From: Pseudomonas caspiana
Lineage (GTDB): Bacteria; Pseudomonadota; Gammaproteobacteria; Pseudomonadales; Pseudomonadaceae
DNA: 64,000 bases
Reading direction: 5' to 3'
Assembly (NCBI RefSeq): GCF_002158995.1
Contig: NZ_LOHF01000016.1
Coordinates: forward strand, 1 to 64,000
Shown here: one piece after another, positions 1 through 7,538 of the stretch
Numbering within the stretch: the first letter of the stretch is position 1
Layout of the letters: every line of letters starts with the position of its first letter
The notes under the pieces: generated by a model
Databases searched by the model: none
What the model saw: only the letters and a program-made list of their open reading frames with translations
What the model was told of the DNA's origin: nothing
Position numbers and translations under genes: made by a program

Positions 1-798
1 ACTCAAGCTCAACCCGGCCGGAAGCGTCGGCGATACGCTATAGCTCAGGGTGCCAGTACCACCAGCAGCAGTGACAGGCCTCACGCTGGCAGTATCCCCC
101 ACGGCATAGGTCGTGGTCGCCACGGCAGTGGTTGCACTCAAGGCCCCATTAATCGTTAAGGCGAACGTCGCCGTGGCCGTGTGGGCAGGCGAGGCGCTGT
201 CAGTAGCCGTCACGGTATAAGTGGCCTGAGCCGCCGCTGCATTGGCGGTGCCCGTGATTGCTCCTGTATTTGCGTTCATGCTCAAACCGGCAGGCAGGCC
301 GGGAGATACGCTATAAGTGAGGTTGTCGGTACCACCGGTAGCGATAACAGGTGTAACGTTAGCACTATCCCCCACGGCATAGGTACTAGTCGCCACAGCA
401 CTGGATGCGCTCAAAGACGTATAGATCTTTACGGTATAGCTATTTTTCGCACTTTCAAAACCAGGTAAATCGGCAGCCTGAGTCGCCGAAATGGTGCCTA
501 TTCCGGGCGCAAGCGCTTCTACCTCCCCTGCTTGCGTTACTTTTAGAAGCGTATTATTGCTGGATTCATAAGAAATTGCGCCCTTACTATTTGGCTGATC
601 CGACGTCGCCGCATTAGAAGCCTTCTCTCCAACTTGCAACGCCAGAGAGTTTTTAGAAAAAGTCAACACAGGCCTGCTGGTTAACTTTTCAACGACAATA
701 CTTAGTATGTTCAAATTGGTTTGAGCATCCGCCATGACACACAAAATCAAAGCAGCCAAACCTAAAAGCAATGACAGGTGTTTTTTTTTGAAATACAT
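1..798 (-). CDS. Secreted Ig-like repeat protein, adhesin/autotransporter-like (partial, continues off the window)
   Basis: An open frame starts with ATG at 798 and runs uninterrupted for 266 codons to the window edge, so the C-terminus is missing. The first ~25 residues (MYFKKKHLSLLLGLAALIL..., cleavage near ADA-QT) form a signal peptide. Residues ~40-125 look like a bacterial Ig-like (Big_2-type) domain. After that come repeats of about 90 residues with the phrases TYAVGDSANVTPV, LTYSVSPGLPAGLSM, TGAITGTANA and ATYTVTATDSASP, typical of putative-Ig (He_PIG) repeats. The second repeat starts before the window ends. Proteins of this build are usually surface adhesins or autotransporters, but the anchoring end is not visible. 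It starts 42 bases after the stop of the 515-residue gene, so the two are probably co-transcribed. A GGA-type ribosome site lies just upstream of the ATG. Confidence 0.75.
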   Translation of the reverse strand, partial: MYFKKKHLSLLLGLAALILCVMADAQTNLNILSIVVEKLTSRPVLTFSKNSLALQVGEKASNAATSDQPNSKGAISYESSNNTLLKVTQAGEVEALAPGIGTISATQAADLPGFESAKNSYTVKIYTSLSASSAVATSTYAVGDSANVTPVIATGGTDNLTYSVSPGLPAGLSMNANTGAITGTANAAAAQATYTVTATDSASPAHTATATFALTINGALSATTAVATTTYAVGDTASVRPVTAAGGTGTLSYSVSPTLPAGLSLS

Positions 799-840
799 AT
801 ATATTTCCAAAGGAAATTCAAAAATAAATAATTAAATATT

Positions 841-2388
841 TCAGCTATTAGCTGAGCCTACTGAGACCTTTAAATCGTAGGTAGCACCGACCGAATCAAC
901 GACGCGCAGGGTATAGGTATCGATACCGCCAGGCACTGGCAAATTGTTAGTCCTCAGAGAAACTTCTCCAGAACCTAGTACAAACGCGTCAGGCAAGCCA
1001 ATATCACTGCCGTTACGCTTAGCGCTGACCAACCTAAGCCCGGCAATTCCGATAGGAATAACAACTTCATTACTATTCGCGCTAACCTTAGTGCCTGGCG
1101 GCAACTTACTCTTATCTACGGTGACTCTTTTAACGCCTGTGCGATCTACTTTTGCAAGGAAGCTGCTTGGAAGCTTCATCGGTCTTGTGACGGCTTTCTC
1201 AAGAAGCGCTTGACTAGAGTACACCTGCATAGATTCTCTTCTGGCCAGGGATGAAGAAAACTCATTTGACCCCGCACTTTTCTTAGACAACAGTGCGCCA
1301 AGGTCAATATCAAACATTAGACTTTTGTTACTCAACGCCCCATCCCTACCGCTGGACACCCCGACAGTCAGGCGCGAAATGCCATAGGACATCCCTAGAC
1401 TCAAATTACGTGCAACGCCATTTGAAACTCCAAGACTTACCAATGAGTTATTGAACAACTCGGCTTTAACGCCCCCTGAAAAATAAGGCCGACGCTGTAT
1501 TTCTTTTGAGCTATCGCCCATCGCATAACTCACTTCTTCCATGCCAATGGACCCATTGAACACCAAAGACTGAGTGGGTGCATATTGAGCATCGACGCTG
1601 GTACCTTTCAGCTTTCCAGTAGCAATCTCTCTGGGGTCATAAAGAAAGCTGTAATAGGTTGGAGTTTCTTTGATGACCAGCTTGGCGGCCAGATTGCTTT
1701 TGCTTTGAGCTTGCGCCGCCCAAACTGAGCCACCGATGGAGTGAAAGCCAATACCGCTCTCAGGATGAAATAAATGGCGAACAGAAGACACTCCGGACAC
1801 CTGCGTCACAGGCGTGCGAGTCTCGCCTGAGTCGAAATTAAATAAGGGCGTTCCTCTCATGAAAGATAAAGCATTGTCGAATTCGTATTTTTTATCTGGA
1901 GTAAGGTAAACGCCCCTACCCACCCATTCACTTTGATGCTTACCAAACTGCCCCATCCCTCCAACCGCAAAGCGATCACTGAACAGCTTGCCAAGCTCAA
2001 TCTTGGTGGCTGCCTCACCTCCAGAGATACCGCCACCCAGCCGAAACCGCGTGTCTTGAGTTGAGACTGATACTGAATGACGGCCTAAAGATAAATTTTT
2101 GTCAGCCAAAGGAATAGAGAGATTGCTGACAGATTCACGTTGCGACTCAGCATCACTACTTGTTTCTAGAGCACTCATACCAAATTCTTGGTGAATTGAC
2201 TCACGCCTGGCGGTTTCACTCAGCTGGGCAGCAGCCGCCTCCATCATTTGACCCAGAGGAAATTCTGGACTGGCCTCCATTGGCAAATCTGGTAGATCTG
2301 ACTGAAGCTGCTTCTTACCGAAGGCCGCGACCGGGTGCAGAATGAACACCGCCAGTAAAAAAATTGATTTCCTAGAGAGTAATTTCAA
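841..2388 (-). CDS. Secreted, probable outer-membrane beta-barrel protein, unknown family
   Basis: 515 residues. The N-terminus (MKLLSRKSIFLLAVFILHP, then AAFG) is a clear signal peptide. A short helical, Ala/Glu-rich stretch (~40-80) follows. Then comes a long region (~100-370) of alternating Gly/Ser/aromatic segments, such as RFRLGGGISGG, GIGFHSIGGSVWAA and LSLGMSYGISRLTVGVSSG, which reads like amphipathic strands of a beta-barrel. The last ~110 residues look like a compact Ig-type beta domain ending in TYDLKVSVG. I do not recognise the family. Its place directly upstream of an Ig-repeat surface protein suggests a partner in display or anchoring of that protein, but this is inference from context. 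Confidence 0.65.
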   Translation of the reverse strand: MKLLSRKSIFLLAVFILHPVAAFGKKQLQSDLPDLPMEASPEFPLGQMMEAAAAQLSETARRESIHQEFGMSALETSSDAESQRESVSNLSIPLADKNLSLGRHSVSVSTQDTRFRLGGGISGGEAATKIELGKLFSDRFAVGGMGQFGKHQSEWVGRGVYLTPDKKYEFDNALSFMRGTPLFNFDSGETRTPVTQVSGVSSVRHLFHPESGIGFHSIGGSVWAAQAQSKSNLAAKLVIKETPTYYSFLYDPREIATGKLKGTSVDAQYAPTQSLVFNGSIGMEEVSYAMGDSSKEIQRRPYFSGGVKAELFNNSLVSLGVSNGVARNLSLGMSYGISRLTVGVSSGRDGALSNKSLMFDIDLGALLSKKSAGSNEFSSSLARRESMQVYSSQALLEKAVTRPMKLPSSFLAKVDRTGVKRVTVDKSKLPPGTKVSANSNEVVIPIGIAGLRLVSAKRNGSDIGLPDAFVLGSGEVSLRTNNLPVPGGIDTYTLRVVDSVGATYDLKVSVGSANS

Positions 2389-2824
2389 ATTGCACCCATA
2401 AAATAAGACTTGAAAGTTAACTGTTATTGCTTCAGCCCACCTAAACCAAACAATTACAACCCGAAAAGATATCCCGGACAGAACGACTCGTAAGTAGTCC
2501 GCCCCTTAAACACCTGTAAGGATCGCCCTACAAATAGAGCCTAAAGCTGAGACGCTATAGCTCTTACTGGACTAGCTCAGCAAATCGCTATACTTACCTA
2601 TAAAACTCCTTGCAAATGAGGGGCGCATACAGTGGGCATAGACACGATCTGTGCTAATGATGCGCCCCCCAACAATCACACAAATACTCACAAATCACAG
2701 CTAATACTCACCGCACTCGTCAATCGCGTTTAGCATCGAAAGACACACGACAGCTTTTTTGGACTGTCCAGTACATTAGATGACTAGAATAAAGCCTATA
2801 TACCTAGGTTTTTACAGGGGCGGT
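2389..2824. promoter_or_regulatory. Divergent intergenic region with a 9-bp inverted repeat
   Basis: About 430 bases separate the minus-strand surface-protein pair from the plus-strand tubulin-like gene, and no gene is apparent. The region must hold promoters for both directions. GGGGCGCAT at 2620-2628 is matched by ATGCGCCCC at 2660-2668, with ACAG/CTGT just inside the arms. This could be an operator or an RNA hairpin. There is no T-tract, so a rho-independent terminator is unlikely. Confidence 0.4.
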
Positions 2825-5014
2825 ATGGAAGATAAAGATGATATTGGCAATATGGTTCCGGGAGTTATGGATTTGTGTCAGCAAGAAAAATCTTGCTCAG
2901 AGAGCCTTCCTGCACGAATCGCATCGGTTTCCGCTCAGCGGTCTTTTTACTTCAGCGAATCAAGCGCCGACCGCATCGTGCGCAACCTGGACGACTTACG
3001 TGATTTAGTCTTTCCCAAGCGGCCACACATTGATGGCGATAACGAGCAACGTTGTAGCCAATCATTCCCATCAGTATGCCTTATTGGTCTTGGCCACTGC
3101 GGTTCAAATATTGCTTTGGATGTTGCAGAGCTTGTATTCAATGCGCGAAAATTTTATTCAAACGAAGAGCTCACCTCGGAGCGATGGTTTCCAATTGGGA
3201 AGAGTCGCTTTGAAAAAAAATCTAATTTTGCCCAGTGGATTAGACATAACGTTCGGCTGCTGCCAAATAAAATGAGTAAACCGCTATTCCTGGTTGAACC
3301 CTTGGTAATTCTGGGTGATCTTGATAAAGACATAGCTGGAAGAATACATTTGTCGCGAAGAGGTCAGAAAAGCGGATTTCTTCGTTACTACAGTAAAATG
3401 AAGATAATGGATTTATCAGAAGTTCATGCTGGTGGCGCCGGCAACGCCCCCATTTTAGGCCAATATTTGGCCAAGATTATTCTCAACAGGGAGACTCAAC
3501 AGTTCTCAAGCCTTGACTGGAAGATGATTCATTCATACCTCATCGACAGTTGCGGCATAAAGGCGAACCAGTCACGCCTTTACTTCTCAATTTTCAGCGC
3601 TGGCGGCGGCACGGGCTCTGGCATGGCGTCGGAGTTTGGTTTGGCGCAGCAACATTCATACATGAATAAAACCTTTGACACCAAGCCTACGGATGAGGAC
3701 AACGGAAACAGTAGTCACTCGTTCGTATTCGAGCCTATCTTTAGCAGCGGCATATGTGTGCTTCCCAATGTATCCCAGCATAGCGGGGAAATGTCAGAAG
3801 CTTTGCACATTAACGCCGGTCGCCTGCTGTGCAAATATCTATCTGAAGAGTGGGATTTCTCTTACAACGTTGCGAATGAAGTGAGCAGTACTTCAAATGT
3901 CATGGAGCGTATTCGGCCGTGGAACGCAATGATGCTAATTTCGAACGACATCATGCGATACGCCGAAGAGGGTGGAAACAGTTTATGCTCCGATGTCAAC
4001 GCAATGGAAAAACACGCCAATCAATATATTGCTCAGCAAATTTTCAATATATTAACAGCACAAGCTGTTACCACTGACTACGATAATAGTTATTTTCGTC
4101 GCGCTGGCATGGATATCGGTGAGACCATTCGTCTTGATGCAAACGATTTGTTCATGAGCCTCGCCGGTCCAGTGGCCATTGCCTATGCTGAGTCAGTAGT
4201 TTCAGAAACTCAGCCGCAGGGTATAGAGAAGTTCAAGAACACGGACAAAGAACAACAGCACTTAGACATTGATGATCTTTTCTTTCGCTCGATCGACCTA
4301 CCCCACTTCAATACAGACACTCGAGCCATTGAGGGAATAAGCATATTGCCAGTCGAAGCGAAGCGCTATCGGGCTTCGTTAGAGGAATATAAAAGCTCTG
4401 GCTACGATGGGGCCTCACTGCGTGACCTGCACTTCTACAAAAATTGCTCTTCGGTGGTGTCAATCGTATCACTTCCAAAAGACTATAAATTATCATTCAC
4501 AGACTTAAACCGACTGAAGACTCATCTAAACAACTTATTCCCCAATACGACACTCAAGCGTTACGCATTGGTGATTGGCGCATCGGCCAACTTGTCATTG
4601 ACAACACTTGTAGCCAAGAGCCCATGCCTGTCAGATGACTTCCTAACGCTAATAGTGGCATTCGTCAAACGATGTTTTGCAAAGACACCTTACCGTTTCG
4701 ATGACACAATAGATAATGCAATTCTGGACTGTATCAGTGACGAGAACCTGGACGAAGGGCTTATTGACTATTTATTAAACGATTTTGAGAACCCGGCAAA
4801 AATTCTTGATACAAATTGGTACGCAATCAAGCCAATGTATGAGAAAAAATATCGCGAACTCATACATGACAAAGACAAATACATCTCCATCAACGACATC
4901 CGTCTGTCGCGAGAAAGCGTTAAAAAGGCGATTAAATACTTGCGAGAAATATACAGACACCGCATTGGCGAAACCAAATTAGTTTCACTGAGCACCCCAG
5001 CGCACCCCGTGTAG
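2825..5014 (+). CDS. FtsZ/tubulin-superfamily GTPase (large, FtsZ-like family)
   Basis: 729 residues from the ATG at 2825, which has AGGGG a few bases upstream; an in-frame ATG at 2780 would add 15 residues but has no ribosome site. Counting from 2780, the tubulin nucleotide-binding elements appear in order: SVCLIGLGHCGSNI (GLGHCGSN at 103-110), GGAGNAPILG (FtsZ T3 loop GAGANP), IFSAGGGTGSGM (tubulin signature, 275-281), NAMMLISNDIM (like FtsZ LITIPNDKL) and RLDANDLF (T7-like acidic loop, D453/D456). These suggest that GTP binding and hydrolysis are both possible. It is about twice the size of cell-division FtsZ and has extra N- and C-terminal parts. Large FtsZ-like families (Tubulin_2/FtsZl) are known from comparative genomics and have been proposed to remodel membranes. 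The gene is single and divergent from the surface-protein pair. Function in this organism is unknown. Confidence 0.8.
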   Translation: MEDKDDIGNMVPGVMDLCQQEKSCSESLPARIASVSAQRSFYFSESSADRIVRNLDDLRDLVFPKRPHIDGDNEQRCSQSFPSVCLIGLGHCGSNIALDVAELVFNARKFYSNEELTSERWFPIGKSRFEKKSNFAQWIRHNVRLLPNKMSKPLFLVEPLVILGDLDKDIAGRIHLSRRGQKSGFLRYYSKMKIMDLSEVHAGGAGNAPILGQYLAKIILNRETQQFSSLDWKMIHSYLIDSCGIKANQSRLYFSIFSAGGGTGSGMASEFGLAQQHSYMNKTFDTKPTDEDNGNSSHSFVFEPIFSSGICVLPNVSQHSGEMSEALHINAGRLLCKYLSEEWDFSYNVANEVSSTSNVMERIRPWNAMMLISNDIMRYAEEGGNSLCSDVNAMEKHANQYIAQQIFNILTAQAVTTDYDNSYFRRAGMDIGETIRLDANDLFMSLAGPVAIAYAESVVSETQPQGIEKFKNTDKEQQHLDIDDLFFRSIDLPHFNTDTRAIEGISILPVEAKRYRASLEEYKSSGYDGASLRDLHFYKNCSSVVSIVSLPKDYKLSFTDLNRLKTHLNNLFPNTTLKRYALVIGASANLSLTTLVAKSPCLSDDFLTLIVAFVKRCFAKTPYRFDDTIDNAILDCISDENLDEGLIDYLLNDFENPAKILDTNWYAIKPMYEKKYRELIHDKDKYISINDIRLSRESVKKAIKYLREIYRHRIGETKLVSLSTPAHPV

Positions 5015-5233
5015 AATAAAGCAGTGGGGACTAGCATTGCTCCAGGCTTATAGTGCCGCGACTCGTGACGGGTAAACGGCGACAATGCAATGATGGGGTT
5101 CAACTGGCTTAGGGAAGTTTTGAAAAATACTTCCACATTTGGTGAAATTCGCCAGTCACAATCACGGAACGATTGAGCCCCTCAGGTGATTTAATTTCAA
5201 CCTGGAATTCCAAACATAGTTGCGGGGATCATA

Positions 5234-6247
5234 ATGCTAATCCAAATACCCTCAACATCCGATTGTAAAGAGTCGGATGTCACGCCCGAATCCATTTATC
5301 TTTCCCGCCGCGCATTAGTCGGTAGCACGCTCGCAGGGATCACCCTGAGCGCAATACCTCGCTCGGCACAGGCACAAGAAGCCTTACGTTATCCCGATAC
5401 AGGTCCCAGCGCTCCCCCGGACTGGTTCAGAGGAAAATTGCCTAAGACGAAGTGGCAATCAATTGCCACCAATGACGAAAAGATCACGCCGTTCAAGGAC
5501 GCAACCCATTACAACAACTTCTACGAATTCGGGACGGACAAGGGGGATCCGGCACAAAGCGCAGGCTCGTTGAACACTGAGCCCTGGAGCGTGGTCATTG
5601 ACGGCGAAGTCGCCAAGCCTGGTAGATACGCGCTCGAGGACTTTATGAAGCCTTACCAGTTGGAAGAGCGTATCTATCGTCTGCGTTGCGTGGAGGCGTG
5701 GTCTATGGTTATCCCCTGGCTGGGCTTCCCGATCTTCGAGTTGCTCAAGAAGGTCGAACCTACGGCGAAGGCAAAATACATTCGCTTCGAAACGCTGCAA
5801 GATCCGAAAACTATGCCCGGCCAGCGTTCCAGTTTCGCATTAATTGACTGGCCTTATATAGAAGGGTTACGCCTGGATGAAGCGATGAACCCGCTCGCGA
5901 TCCTTGCGGTGGGTATGTATGGACGGGAACTGCCGAATCAGAACGGAGCGCCTTTGCGTCTAGTGGTGCCTTGGAAATATGGCTTTAAAAGCGTGAAGTC
6001 CATCGTCCGCATCAGTCTCACGAGCGAACAGCCCAAGACGACTTGGCAAAGTATCGCGGCAAATGAGTATGGTTTTTATGCCAACGTGAACCCGAATGTA
6101 GATCACCCTCGGTGGACCCAGGCGCACGAGCGCCGTCTACCTAGCGGACTTTTTAGCCCGAATATTCGTCAAACCGTAATGTTCAACGGATATGGAGAAC
6201 AGGTCGCTTCTCTTTATACGAGTATGGATTTAAGGAGAAACTATTGA
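5234..6247 (+). CDS. msrP: Protein-methionine-sulfoxide reductase catalytic subunit MsrP
   Basis: 337 residues. MsrP is the periplasmic molybdopterin enzyme that reduces methionine sulfoxide in oxidised envelope proteins, taking electrons from MsrQ. The N-terminus carries a twin-arginine signal (YLSRRALVGSTLAG, followed by a hydrophobic stretch and AQAQ). The body shows the sulfite-oxidase-type fold with the molybdenum ligand cysteine in YRLRCVEAWSMVIPW (C152) and family phrases such as PLAILAVGMYGRELP and PWKYGFKSVKSI. Length fits the family. The start ATG follows GGGG. It overlaps msrQ by a few bases and forms a two-gene operon with it. Confidence 0.96.
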   Translation: MLIQIPSTSDCKESDVTPESIYLSRRALVGSTLAGITLSAIPRSAQAQEALRYPDTGPSAPPDWFRGKLPKTKWQSIATNDEKITPFKDATHYNNFYEFGTDKGDPAQSAGSLNTEPWSVVIDGEVAKPGRYALEDFMKPYQLEERIYRLRCVEAWSMVIPWLGFPIFELLKKVEPTAKAKYIRFETLQDPKTMPGQRSSFALIDWPYIEGLRLDEAMNPLAILAVGMYGRELPNQNGAPLRLVVPWKYGFKSVKSIVRISLTSEQPKTTWQSIAANEYGFYANVNPNVDHPRWTQAHERRLPSGLFSPNIRQTVMFNGYGEQVASLYTSMDLRRNY

Positions 6248-6864
6248 CGCGCTTCAAGTTCTGGCGGTTATACGTCTTCGTGGCTGCAGCATCGGTGCCG
6301 TTGTTTTGGCTTTACCAAGGGTGGATTTTCTCGCTAGGGCCTGATACTGGGAAAGTGCTGATTGAGCGCTTTGGGTTAGGAACCCTCATGTTACTTCTGA
6401 TCACGCTGACCATGACGCCACTGCAGCGAACAACTGCTTGGTCCGGATGGGTCGCGGTTCGCCGGCAGCTGGGGTTGTGGTGTTTTACATACGCGTCGCT
6501 GCACATGCTGGGCTATGGCTTTTTTATCCTTAACTTCGACTGGGCTCAATTGGGCGTGGAGATGGTCAAGAGGCCATATATCATCGTCGGCGCTTTAGGA
6601 TTTCTTGGATTGCTGGCGCTGGCGGTAACGTCCAATCGCTATAGCCAGCGCCAATTGGGAAGGCGCTGGAAGAAACTGCATCGGCTCAGTTACCTGATTC
6701 TAGGCTTAAGTTTGCTGCATATGCTCTGGATCGTACGCGCGGACTTGAAAGAGTGGGTCATATATGCAGGCTTGTCTATGTTCCTCTTAGGGATCAGAAT
6801 TCCTGCAATTGCTCGTCGAATTCAGAACAGTCGAGACAAGAATAGCAGGATGGTCAAAAAATAA
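6244..6864 (+). CDS. msrQ: Protein-methionine-sulfoxide reductase heme-binding subunit MsrQ
   Basis: 206 residues beginning at a TTG codon that overlaps the msrP stop (TTGA), with AAGGAG just upstream, so translation is probably coupled. MsrQ is the inner-membrane b-type cytochrome that passes electrons from the respiratory chain or a flavin reductase to MsrP. The sequence shows about six membrane spans and conserved histidines, for example in YASLHMLGYG, KKLHRLSYL and SLLHMLW, which are heme-ligand candidates of the ferric-reductase-like domain. A GC-rich stem without a T-tract (6928-6950) lies downstream. Confidence 0.95.
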   Translation: MTRFKFWRLYVFVAAASVPLFWLYQGWIFSLGPDTGKVLIERFGLGTLMLLLITLTMTPLQRTTAWSGWVAVRRQLGLWCFTYASLHMLGYGFFILNFDWAQLGVEMVKRPYIIVGALGFLGLLALAVTSNRYSQRQLGRRWKKLHRLSYLILGLSLLHMLWIVRADLKEWVIYAGLSMFLLGIRIPAIARRIQNSRDKNSRMVKK

Positions 6865-6927
6865 AGACTGCGGGTAAGGGTTCCTTACACGGTGAATCGG
6901 TACCCAAGCTATTTACCCTAGAAGCAA

Positions 6928-6950
6928 GCTCCGTTGATGGTTAACGGAGC
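6928..6950. terminator. Stem-loop downstream of msrQ
   Basis: GCTCCGTT (6928-6935) pairs perfectly with AACGGAGC (6943-6950) across a 7-base loop, 63 bases after the msrQ stop. There is no U-run on either strand, so it may only stabilise or weakly terminate the transcript. Confidence 0.35.
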
Positions 6951-6983
6951 TGAAACCATAACTACCTGATAAAGATTTACTAA

Positions 6984-7330
6984 TCAAGCGACAGTCGGGA
7001 GGGTATTAGCAATCCGGGATATCCAAACACCTTGTAAGCCCATTGCTTGGGCTTTTCCAAACCCCAGCGGCACCGGCAGTTTTGAAGCTATAACGATGTT
7101 TTGCATCGCAGAACTCTCGATGTAAACGAAGACATCAGCCCAAGAACATTCCGCCTTGGTATAAATTTTCCGCTTGATTCTCTCCTGCTGCAAAAGCTGG
7201 ACAAGTTCTAGACTACGACATTGTCATCGCAGTTGCTCCGACGACTCATTGGCAACCAAATTGTTCGCCTCCCAAAAGCTGGGCCGATTGCAGTTTCTAT
7301 AGGTACTACCATGGTCGATATGGACCCCTG
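6984..7330 (-). pseudogene. Decayed IS3-family transposase (OrfB C-terminal part)
   Basis: Reading the minus strand from about 7330, broken pieces of an IS3-type transposase appear in order. They are HIDHGSTY (family: HSDHGSQY), MSRRSNCDDNVV (family: SMSRRGNCWDNAV), then a stop and frame shift, then QLLQQERIKRKIY and WADVFVYIE (family: SFFQLLKRERIKRKIY and ARADVFDYIE). The rest of the transposase and the other ORF are not recognisable, so this is a dead remnant. It sits between msrPQ and the 3' end of the type VI secretion operon and may mark the edge of an insertion. Confidence 0.7.
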
Positions 7331-7462
7331 CCTGTCGTTCCATTTTACGCCTCCAAAACTCTACCGGTGATGCATCGATAGCTCAGCCACCGTTCACCGG
7401 CAGTTTCATTAACTGGCCGAAAACCAAGCGAGAAGACAGATACAGCACCGCAGAAAATTACA

Positions 7463-7490
7463 ACCTACGTTCATATATATAAACGTAGGT
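7463..7490. terminator. Stem-loop at the 3' end of the T6SS operon
   Basis: ACCTACGTT (7463-7471) and AACGTAGGT (7482-7490) form a perfect 9-bp stem with an AT-rich loop, about 50 bases beyond the tssM stop. On the minus strand it is followed only by a short ATTTTC run, so it is a weak candidate terminator for the operon. Confidence 0.4.
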
Positions 7491-7538
7491 AATGTCGGTG
7501 CCCTAAACTTCGTTGGGTCCTACAACTTCGAGCAGGTG

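Noticed and set aside
2780..2824. Upstream start for the tubulin-like gene
   Set aside because: No ribosome-binding site before the ATG at 2780, whereas the ATG at 2825 follows AGGGG; kept only as an alternative.
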